Part shown: positions 57,102-64,000 of the stretch, in pieces
How the letters are laid out: each line of letters opens with the position of its first letter
How positions within the stretch are numbered: position 1 is the first letter of the stretch
Assembly (NCBI RefSeq): GCF_023555495.1
Contig: NZ_JALCZO010000002.1
Coordinates: 310,001-374,000, forward strand
Reading direction: 5' to 3'
Length of the DNA: 64,000 bases
From: Polaribacter sp. Z022
GTDB taxonomy: Bacteria; Bacteroidota; Bacteroidia; Flavobacteriales; Flavobacteriaceae
Made by a program: the position numbers and the translations under genes
The notes under the pieces: model-generated
Told to the model about the DNA's origin: nothing
The model's input: the letters and a program-made list of their open reading frames with translations, nothing else
Databases searched by the model: none

Positions 57102-58043
57102 ATGAGTAATCCTTTAATCTCTATAATAATACCGGTCTTCAATAGAGAGCATTTAATATCAGAAACATTAAATAGTATTTTAGCTCAAACTTATTTATTT
57201 TGGGAATGCATAATAATTGATGATGGATCAACAGATAATACATTAAAGGTAGTAGAATCATATTGTGTAACAGATAATAGGTTTCGTTTATTTAAGAGGC
57301 CTGTTAGTAAAGTTAAAGGAGCAAATTCTTGTAGGAATTTAGGTTTTGACTTATGTAATGGAGATTATATTAAATGGTTTGATAGTGATGATTTGTTTTA
57401 TGATTTTGCCTTAGAGAAAATCGTAAATAAAATTAAAGATTTTGATGTTTGTGTATCTAAATTAGAATATTTTACAAATGAAAAGTTAAAAAAATATAAG
57501 GTTAATAGCATTTATTCGCAGAATCTAATTGAAGATTATTTTATAGGTAAAATAACATTTTATGTATCTGGTCCAACATGGAAGAAAAGTTTTTTAGAAT
57601 CTCAAAAATATTTATTTGACGAATCTATTTCAAATCTAGATGATTGGGATTTTAATTTAAGAATGTTATATAAAAAACCAAAAATAAATTTCATAGATAA
57701 ATCATTAATAAAATATCGAATTCATGATAATTCCTTGTCAAAAGAAATAGAAAAGTTAAATTTTGAAGAGATTCAATCAGAATTTAAAGCAAGAGAAAAA
57801 CATCTCGAATTATTAAAAAAAAATAACACTATAAATTCTAAAAAATTAAAAGTTTTTATAAAAAATAGATATAAATACTTTTTAAGAGAGTCTCTAATTC
57901 ACAAAGATGTAAAAAAATATTATTTTTTAAAGAAAACATTAATTAAACAAATAGATTTACTCGATTTTTTAGGTTTTTTAAAAACGATTATTGCATTTAT
58001 AGTGTTTATGTTATTTAACAGAGGCTACAAAATTTTAAAGTGA
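57102..58043 (+). CDS. Family 2 glycosyltransferase, paralogue of the gene at 55182
   Basis: A 313-residue GT-A enzyme: IIIPVFNREHLISETLNSIL, WECIIIDDGSTDN, and WFDSDDLF. VKGANSCRNLGF repeats the motif of its paralogue. It ends with a hydrophobic helix (FLKTIIAFIVFMLF) that may anchor it to the membrane. Confidence 0.88.
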   Translation: MSNPLISIIIPVFNREHLISETLNSILAQTYLFWECIIIDDGSTDNTLKVVESYCVTDNRFRLFKRPVSKVKGANSCRNLGFDLCNGDYIKWFDSDDLFYDFALEKIVNKIKDFDVCVSKLEYFTNEKLKKYKVNSIYSQNLIEDYFIGKITFYVSGPTWKKSFLESQKYLFDESISNLDDWDFNLRMLYKKPKINFIDKSLIKYRIHDNSLSKEIEKLNFEEIQSEFKAREKHLELLKKNNTINSKKLKVFIKNRYKYFLRESLIHKDVKKYYFLKKTLIKQIDLLDFLGFLKTIIAFIVFMLFNRGYKILK

Positions 58044-59188
58044 AAAAAATATTATTAATTTCAATGAATTCTGTTCATGTTAAAAGGTGGGTAGATAACT
58101 TAAAAGATACAGACTTTGAATTATTTTGGTTTGATATTTTAGATAGAGGTAAATTAGAAACTTCTCTAGAAATAAATCAAATTATAGATTGGAAAAAAAG
58201 AAAAATAAAATATATAAGAGGAGAGTATTTATTAAGAAAAAAATACCCTAAATTTTATTATAAAGTTCAACCCTTTTTAGAAATTACTATTGAGCAACAA
58301 TTAGAAAAAATTATTAATGAAATAAAACCAGACATATTGCATAGTTTTGAAATGCAAAATTGTACCTACCCTATTTTAAATGTAATGTTAAAATATCCAA
58401 AATTAAAATGGTTATATTCTTGTTGGGGTAGTGATTTATTTTATTTCCAAAACTTTAAAAAAGAAAAAGTTAAATTAAAAAAGACCTTAAAGAGAATTAA
58501 TTTTTTGCATACAGATTGTTTTAGAGATTATAAAATAGCAAAAAACTTAGGTTTTGTTGGAGAGTTTTTAGGAGTTATTCCTGGAGGAGGTGGTTTTAAA
58601 TTAATTGAATTTGAAAAGTTTCAAAAACCAATTATAGAGCGAAAAATAATTCTTGTAAAAGGATATGAACATGAATTTGGTAAGGCTTTAAATGTCTTAA
58701 AAGCTTTAAAGTTGCTATTACCAGAGTTAAAGTCATATAAAATAGTTGTATTTGGAGCCCATCAAGAAATAATTAATTTTATATTAATGAATAATTTAGT
58801 ATTTGATGTGTACAGTCGAAATGAATTGTCTCATTTTGATATTATTAGTTTAATGGGTAAATCCAAAATATATATTGGTAATAGCATTTCTGATGGAATG
58901 CCAAATACATTATTAGAAGCCATAATTATGGGAGTTTATCCTATACAGTCTAACCCAGGTGGGGTAACCTCAGAAATTATAGATAATGGAATAAATGGAT
59001 TGTTGATAAATAATCCGAACGATGTTAGTGAAATTAAATATCTAATTAAAAGAGCTCTTAAGTTAGATAAAAAAGGTGATTTTGAAAAAGCTAGAAAAAT
59101 TAATAAAAAAATATCAAATCAAAGGTTGGAATATGAATTTAATCAACAAAAAATAGTAAATTTATATAATAAAATAGCAACAAGCTAA
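58040..59188 (+). CDS. Family 4-type (GT-B) glycosyltransferase
   Basis: A 382-residue protein. MKKILLISMNSVHVKRWVDNL is the N-terminal Rossmann start, and IGNSISDGMPNTLLEAIIMGVYPIQSNPGG is the C-terminal donor-binding block with the E-x7-E-like motif. The start is GTG at 58040, overlapping the previous stop by 4 bases. Confidence 0.85.
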   Translation: MKKILLISMNSVHVKRWVDNLKDTDFELFWFDILDRGKLETSLEINQIIDWKKRKIKYIRGEYLLRKKYPKFYYKVQPFLEITIEQQLEKIINEIKPDILHSFEMQNCTYPILNVMLKYPKLKWLYSCWGSDLFYFQNFKKEKVKLKKTLKRINFLHTDCFRDYKIAKNLGFVGEFLGVIPGGGGFKLIEFEKFQKPIIERKIILVKGYEHEFGKALNVLKALKLLLPELKSYKIVVFGAHQEIINFILMNNLVFDVYSRNELSHFDIISLMGKSKIYIGNSISDGMPNTLLEAIIMGVYPIQSNPGGVTSEIIDNGINGLLINNPNDVSEIKYLIKRALKLDKKGDFEKARKINKKISNQRLEYEFNQQKIVNLYNKIATS

Positions 59189-59193
59189 AATTT

Positions 59194-60210
59194 ATGCGAA
59201 TAGGGTTTAATCCAAATAAAGATAAAATAAAAGAGGTTGATGAATATTTTCATCAAGTTATAATTCCTGTTTATATTCCTAATAAACATGGTTATTTTAA
59301 GGATAGTTTTCAAATTTTAGTTCATAGTTTAGAATCACTTTTTAAAACTAGTCACACTAAAACTTTTTTTACTATTGTAAATAATGGATGTTGTAAAGAA
59401 GTTGTAGATTATTTACAGAAATTATTTATTGATAATAAAATTAATGAATTAATACATACAACAAATATTGGGAAATTAAATGCAATTTTAAAAGGTATAA
59501 ATGGGCATAAATTTAAATTAATAACTATTTCAGATGCAGATGTATTATTTTTAAATAATTGGCAGGAAGAAACATATAAAATTTTTGATAATTTCCCTAA
59601 AGCAGGCTTAGTTTCTCCTGTACCATCTTCAAAAGTGTTAAAACATTATACACATAACATAATTTTAGAAAATTTTTTTTCAAAAAAATTAAAGTTTACT
59701 AAAGTATTAAATCCTGAAGCATTAGTTCATTTTGCTAAGAGTATTGGAAATGTAAAATTCTATAATAATATTCACTTAAAGAAAAACTTAACGATTCAAA
59801 AGAATAATATAAAAGCTGTAGTTGGTGCTGGCCACTTTGTTGCCACTTATAGAGGAACAGTTTTTAAATCAATAAAATACTCTTATTCTAATTATAATTT
59901 AGGAGGTAATAGTGAAACTGAATTTTTAGATAAACCAATTTCAGATTCTGGCTTATGGAGATTGTCAACGGAAGATAATTATTGCTATCATATGGGGAAT
60001 TGTAAAGAAAAGTGGATGGAAGTTGAGATGTTAAAGTTAAAAAAAATAAAAGAAGATTTTGAAAGCCCAATTTTATCAACAATATCAAATTCAAAAATTA
60101 ATTTAAAAATTAATTCTTTTTTGTTTACTAAAATAATTAGTAAATCTTTTTTATGGAAATTATTTTTAAAATATAAGGGTTTAAATAAAATTGAAGTTAA
60201 CGAATATTAA
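59194..60210 (+). CDS. GT-A fold glycosyltransferase
   Basis: A 338-residue protein. HQVIIPVYIPNKHGYFKDS and TIVNNGCCKEV begin the fold, and ITISDADVLFLNNW holds the metal motif. GHFVATYRGTVF is a plausible acceptor-side segment. The family is less typical than the neighbouring GT2 enzymes. Confidence 0.8.
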   Translation: MRIGFNPNKDKIKEVDEYFHQVIIPVYIPNKHGYFKDSFQILVHSLESLFKTSHTKTFFTIVNNGCCKEVVDYLQKLFIDNKINELIHTTNIGKLNAILKGINGHKFKLITISDADVLFLNNWQEETYKIFDNFPKAGLVSPVPSSKVLKHYTHNIILENFFSKKLKFTKVLNPEALVHFAKSIGNVKFYNNIHLKKNLTIQKNNIKAVVGAGHFVATYRGTVFKSIKYSYSNYNLGGNSETEFLDKPISDSGLWRLSTEDNYCYHMGNCKEKWMEVEMLKLKKIKEDFESPILSTISNSKINLKINSFLFTKIISKSFLWKLFLKYKGLNKIEVNEY

Positions 60211-60213
60211 TTT

Positions 60214-60852
60214 ATGAGAAAGCTTATTAAAAAAATTTTATATTATTTTTTAAATTATGTTGATGAAAAAGAGAGTACAGTGTTTTCTGGTTTTTCAAGA
60301 GGTTTAAAAAATGTTAGTTTTGAAGGTAATAATGCTGTTCCAGATCGTTGTAACTTTTCTGGAAAAATTAAAATAGGGTTTGCAACTACACTTGGATATA
60401 ATAACTTTTTTCATGGAAACATTAGAATTGGAAAATATTGTCAGTTTGGAGCAGATGTAGCAGTACACACGTCTAATCACCCAATTACTTATTTAAGTAC
60501 ATATATTAATAAAAACCTTTTTTCTGGTGAATTAAAGAAATTTAAAGAAACAAAGGAGACAGTAATAGGTAATGATGTTTGGGTTGGACATAATGCAATT
60601 ATTGTTGGAGGTGTTACTATAGGAAATGGAGCAATAATAGCAGCGGGTTCTGTTGTTACTAAGGATATTGAACCTTATTCAATAGTTGGAGGTGTTCCAG
60701 CAACCTTTATAAAAAAAAGATTCTCTCAAAATGTCATCCAAGAAATAGAAGAGTTAAAATGGTGGGATAAACCAACAAAAGATTTGATTAAGATAAAACC
60801 ATTGTTTTTTAAAAATTTTCTAAACAAAAAAAGCATTTATGAATCAGATTAA
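60214..60852 (+). CDS. Hexapeptide-repeat acyltransferase (xenobiotic/sugar O-acetyltransferase type)
   Basis: A 212-residue left-handed beta-helix protein. VAVHTSNHPITYL includes the likely catalytic His, and VGHNAIIVGGVTIGNGAII and VGGVPATFIKKRF are CatB/Maa-like. It probably acetylates a sugar of the glycan with acetyl-CoA in the cytosol. The 53-base gap after it is the longest inside the second half of the operon. Confidence 0.88.
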   Translation: MRKLIKKILYYFLNYVDEKESTVFSGFSRGLKNVSFEGNNAVPDRCNFSGKIKIGFATTLGYNNFFHGNIRIGKYCQFGADVAVHTSNHPITYLSTYINKNLFSGELKKFKETKETVIGNDVWVGHNAIIVGGVTIGNGAIIAAGSVVTKDIEPYSIVGGVPATFIKKRFSQNVIQEIEELKWWDKPTKDLIKIKPLFFKNFLNKKSIYESD

Positions 60853-60905
60853 AATAAATTAATTTAACAGATAAATTAAATTGTTTTTTAAAATTATAAA
60901 AATAA

Positions 60906-61946
60906 ATGAATCACTATATAGAAATAAATGGAAGAAAAATAGGAAGAGATTATCCTCCTTTTGTAATTGCAGAAATAGGAATTAACCACGAAGGTTCTCT
61001 AAAAGTAGCCAAAGAAATGGTAGATGCTGCTTTTAGAGCAGGAGCAGAATGCGTTAAGCATCAAACTCATATTGTAGAAGATGAGATGAGCGGTTTAGCT
61101 AAAAATGTAATACCAGGAAATGCAGATATTTCTATTTACGAAATAATGAAACGATGTGCTCTAAATGAAAAAGATGAAATAGCTTTAAAAGATTATGTAG
61201 AAAGTAAAGGAATGATTTTTATTTCTACACCATTTTCTAGAGCAGCATCAGAACGATTAGAAAAAATGGGTGTTGCAGCTTATAAAATTGGGTCTGGAGA
61301 ATGTAATAATTATCCACTTTTAGAGCATATAGCTACTTTTGGTAAGCCAGTAATATTAAGTACGGGAATGAATACTATTAAAAGTGTAACAAAAGCAGTT
61401 GAAATCTTTGAAAAAGCAAATGTACCTTTAGCCTTATTACATACAACAAACTTATATCCAACACCAGTGCATTTAGTACGTTTTGGTGCAATGCAAGAAT
61501 TGTCAGAAGCATTTCCTAAAAATGTTTTTGGGTTGTCAGATCACACATTATCTAATCACGCGTGTTTTGGTGCTGTAGCTCTTGGAGCATCAATTTTAGA
61601 ACGTCATTTTACCGATTATATGGAAAGAACAGGTCCAGATATTGTTTGTTCTATGGATGAAAAAAAATGTAATGAACTTATTGAAGGAAGTAAATTAATT
61701 TGGCAAATGCGAGGTGGTACCAAGGAGCCAGCAAAAGAAGAGCAAGTTACTATAGATTTTGCCTTTGCTTCAGTTGTTTCAATTAAACCAATTAAAAAAG
61801 GAGAAGTTTTTACAAAAGACAATTTATGGGTTAAAAGACCTGGTACTGGAGAGATTTTAGCTGAAGAATTTAATAATATATTAGGTAAGAAAGCTAAAAA
61901 TTATATAGAAGAAGATAGACATTTAAATTGGAGAGATATTGAGTAA
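60906..61946 (+). CDS. neuB: N-acetylneuraminate synthase
   Basis: A 346-residue enzyme with an N-terminal TIM barrel ([33 protein letters not shown]) and a C-terminal SAF antifreeze-like domain ([19 protein letters not shown]). It condenses ManNAc with phosphoenolpyruvate. Long stretches ([39 protein letters not shown]) agree with the meningococcal Neu5Ac synthase as I remember it, which favours Neu5Ac over legionaminic or pseudaminic acid. Confidence 0.92.
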   Translation: MNHYIEINGRKIGRDYPPFVIAEIGINHEGSLKVAKEMVDAAFRAGAECVKHQTHIVEDEMSGLAKNVIPGNADISIYEIMKRCALNEKDEIALKDYVESKGMIFISTPFSRAASERLEKMGVAAYKIGSGECNNYPLLEHIATFGKPVILSTGMNTIKSVTKAVEIFEKANVPLALLHTTNLYPTPVHLVRFGAMQELSEAFPKNVFGLSDHTLSNHACFGAVALGASILERHFTDYMERTGPDIVCSMDEKKCNELIEGSKLIWQMRGGTKEPAKEEQVTIDFAFASVVSIKPIKKGEVFTKDNLWVKRPGTGEILAEEFNNILGKKAKNYIEEDRHLNWRDIE

Positions 61947-63072
61947 TAAAAAGAAAATAGTTTTTCTTACAGGAACTCGAGCAGATTTTGGTAAATTAAA
62001 ATCTTTAATAAAAATTACTCAAAATAATATAAATTTTGATGTTCAAATTTTTGTTACTGGAATGCATTTAGATGAAACATATGGATCAACTGTAAATGAA
62101 ATATATAAAAGCGGTTTTAAAAATATTTATACGTATAAAAATCAGGATTCAACAGAGTTTATGGACAGAACTTTAGCAAAAACAATAACAGGTTTTTCTA
62201 ATTTTATATCTGAACAAAAACCAGATTTAATTGTTGTTCATGGAGATAGGGTTGAAGCTTTAGCTGGAGCAATTGTAGGAAGCTTAAATAATATTTTAGT
62301 ATCACATATTGAAGGTGGTGAAATTTCAGGAACTATTGATGAATTAATTCGTCATTCTGTTAGTAAATTATCTCATTTGCACTTAGTCTCAAATACAGAA
62401 GCTAAAAAAAGATTAATTCAAATGGGAGAATTAGAAAGTTCTATTTATGTAATTGGTTCTCCAGATTTAGATTTAATGAACCCAAATTCTTTGCCATCTT
62501 TAAAAAAAGTAAAAGGATATTATGAAATTCCTTTTATTGATTATGCAATTGTAATGTTTCACCCTGTAACAACTGATTATAAAAATATAAAGAAAAATGC
62601 TAAAAACTTTGTAGATGTATTATTAAAATCAGAAGAAAATTTTGTTGTTATTTACCCAAATAATGATTTAGGAACTGTAGAAATATTAAAAGAGTATAAA
62701 CGGTTAGAAAATAATTCAAGAATTAAAATTTATCCATCATTAAGGTTTGAATACTTTTTAAGATTATTAAAAGAAGCAAAATTTATAATAGGTAATTCAA
62801 GTGCAGGTGTAAGAGAAGCACCATATTATAAAGTGCCAACAATTGATGTAGGTTCTAGACAAAATAATAGATCTCAAGCAAATTCTATTATTAATGTTTC
62901 TTATAGTTCAGATGAAATTTTATTAGCAATAAAACAACTAAATTTTAAAAAACAAAAAACTATTGATATTACTGAATTTGGAAGTGGAAAAAGTGATAAA
63001 CTTTTTTTAAAATTATTAGAATCAAATTCAATTTGGAAAGTTAATTGTCAAAAACAATTTCAAGATCTTTAA
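61939..63072 (+). CDS. neuC: UDP-N-acetylglucosamine 2-epimerase, hydrolysing
   Basis: A 377-residue GT-B-fold enzyme: [45 protein letters not shown], and [13 protein letters not shown]. It converts UDP-GlcNAc to ManNAc. Length and motifs match meningococcal SiaA. The start is a TTG at 61939, inside the end of neuB (8-base overlap), since the next Met lies beyond the conserved N-terminus. Confidence 0.9.
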   Translation: MSNKKKIVFLTGTRADFGKLKSLIKITQNNINFDVQIFVTGMHLDETYGSTVNEIYKSGFKNIYTYKNQDSTEFMDRTLAKTITGFSNFISEQKPDLIVVHGDRVEALAGAIVGSLNNILVSHIEGGEISGTIDELIRHSVSKLSHLHLVSNTEAKKRLIQMGELESSIYVIGSPDLDLMNPNSLPSLKKVKGYYEIPFIDYAIVMFHPVTTDYKNIKKNAKNFVDVLLKSEENFVVIYPNNDLGTVEILKEYKRLENNSRIKIYPSLRFEYFLRLLKEAKFIIGNSSAGVREAPYYKVPTIDVGSRQNNRSQANSIINVSYSSDEILLAIKQLNFKKQKTIDITEFGSGKSDKLFLKLLESNSIWKVNCQKQFQDL

Positions 63073-63735
63073 ATGAAAGTTTTAGCTATTATACCAGCAA
63101 GAGGAGGGTCAAAAGGAATTCCTAGGAAAAATGTGATTCCTTTTTTAGGAAAACCATTAATTCAATGGTCTATTGACGCAGCTTTAGACTCTAAGATTAT
63201 TACGGATGTTGTTGTTACATCTGATGATGATGAAATATTAGAGTTATCTAGAAAAACGTTAAATGTTAAAACTATAAAAAGACCAAAGGAGTTAGCAGAA
63301 GATGATTCTAGAACAGAACCAGTTTTAATTCATGCATTAGAAAGTATCAAGAACATAAAATATGATTATTTAGTTTTATTGCAACCAACGTCTCCATTAA
63401 GAAATGCTAATCATATTGATAAAGCATTTTATAGGTTAAAAGAATTAAATGCTAATTCTTTAATTAGTGTCTGTAATATGGAACACCATCCTTATAAATC
63501 TTTTAGAATTAATGAAAAAGGTTTTTTAGAAGGAATTATTAATAATGATTTTCCTTTTAGTCCAAGACAAGAATTACCTAAAACTGTGAGAGCAAATGGA
63601 GCTATATATATAATTAAAGTTGAAACTTTTATTGAAAAAAAAATATTACTAACAAGTGAAACTACTTTTTTTGAAATGTCTAAAGAAAATAGTTTAGATA
63701 TTGACACAATAGAAGATTTAAATTATAAAGGATGA
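63073..63735 (+). CDS. neuA: CMP-N-acetylneuraminate cytidylyltransferase
   Basis: A 220-residue enzyme. IPARGGSKGIPRKNV binds CTP; LLQPTSPLR, CNMEHHPYKS, RANGAIYI and SLDIDTIEDL are signatures of CMP-sialic acid synthetases. It activates sialic acid for transfer. It follows neuC without a gap. Confidence 0.92.
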   Translation: MKVLAIIPARGGSKGIPRKNVIPFLGKPLIQWSIDAALDSKIITDVVVTSDDDEILELSRKTLNVKTIKRPKELAEDDSRTEPVLIHALESIKNIKYDYLVLLQPTSPLRNANHIDKAFYRLKELNANSLISVCNMEHHPYKSFRINEKGFLEGIINNDFPFSPRQELPKTVRANGAIYIIKVETFIEKKILLTSETTFFEMSKENSLDIDTIEDLNYKG

Positions 63736-64000
63736 AAATAATAATTATAGTTCCAGATGGTGTTGGTGTAAGAAATTACTTGTTTTCTAATTTTGTAAGT
63801 AACTTAATTAAAGAAAATAATGAGGTTTTTATTTATCATAAACTATCTAAATCTGCAATTGAAGAAATTAAAAATGTAAAACCAGAGATTAAAAATTTTA
63901 TAGAAATACCACATTTTATAGAAAAACCAAAAGTTAGAATTGTTAGAGAAAGTTTAGCATATGCAAGACTGTTAAGAAATAAAGAAAAGCTAAATAATAA
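63732..64000 (+). CDS. Unidentified protein, cut by the right edge
   Basis: The start ATG overlaps the neuA stop by 4 bases, and the frame is open to the edge (89 codons). It begins MKIIIIVPDGVGVRNYLFSN, like the first strand and helix of a GT-B glycosyltransferase. Its position after neuA makes a sialic-acid-related transferase possible, but too little is visible to name it. Confidence 0.6.
   Translation, partial: MKIIIIVPDGVGVRNYLFSNFVSNLIKENNEVFIYHKLSKSAIEEIKNVKPEIKNFIEIPHFIEKPKVRIVRESLAYARLLRNKEKLNN

Noticed and set aside
60906..63735. Legionaminic or pseudaminic acid pathway
   Set aside because: The enzymes look closest to the Neu5Ac type, and none of the extra dehydratase, aminotransferase or acetyltransferase genes those pathways need is adjacent within the window. 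Not fully excluded.

Overview
The window reads as a chromosomal segment of a low-GC member of the Flavobacteriaceae (Bacteroidota), probably a marine Polaribacter- or Tenacibaculum-like organism; the genus is an inference. Support comes from the type IX secretion C-terminal sorting domain on the giant surface protein, bacteroidetal promoter boxes (TAnnTTTG, with an upstream TTG or TTTG where recognisable), the near absence of Shine-Dalgarno sequences, a bacillithiol gene (bshB1), a LytS/LytTR pair with a two-component propeller sensor, a TonB receptor with a carboxypeptidase-regulatory-like head, and a likely 6S-Flavo RNA between zapA and rny. No transposase, CRISPR array or complete prophage was found.

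Layout. 1-9.3 kb: the 3' part of a giant calcium-binding (TSP3-repeat) secreted adhesin, followed by a 56-residue proline-rich membrane micro-protein resembling the PID-CTERM sorting module. 9.3-23 kb: housekeeping and stress genes: a DEAD-box helicase, a redox-dead TlpA-like lipoprotein, an ABC-F ATPase, divergent oxyR/dps, a PagL-like deacylase with 3-hydroxybutyryl-CoA dehydrogenase, an oxidoreductase, pcm, two tandem DUF2147 genes with kdsC, and a trans-sulfuration enzyme. 23-26.1 kb: an SLC13/RCK permease, bshB1 and tRNA-His. 26.2-31.6 kb: a CI-like XRE regulator with a 20-bp operator in its own promoter, then a LytS-type kinase / metallophosphoesterase / LytTR regulator operon and a lipoprotein gene whose upstream region carries a LytTR-like direct repeat. 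31.6-46.3 kb: uvrA, an ECF sigma factor with a small downstream ORF, nth, bcp, a TonB receptor with an M23 peptidase, zapA, 6S RNA, rny, xerD/C-like recombinase and aroQ.

46.5-64 kb is one long plus-strand surface-polysaccharide operon that runs off the right edge. It starts with an ABC exporter (Wzm/Wzt), continues with a three-gene cassette for an N-formylated 3-amino-3,6-dideoxyhexose (ketoisomerase, formyltransferase-ankyrin fusion, aminotransferase), then at least seven glycosyltransferases, two acyltransferases and an FkbM methyltransferase, and ends with neuB-neuC-neuA for CMP-sialic acid. Together these would build and export a glycan carrying formylated amino sugar and sialic acid. 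dTDP-glucose synthesis genes and a sialyltransferase are not visible and may lie outside the window.

The observations most worth following are: the XRE operator and nested inverted repeats beside tRNA-His; the 21-bp-period direct repeat that may be the target of the neighbouring LytTR regulator; the micro-protein next to the giant adhesin; the small ORF behind the ECF sigma factor; two copies of a dispersed palindromic element; and the ABC-F protein with one intact and one degenerate composite ATP site. All family names come from reading the sequence and recalled family knowledge; no database search was run.
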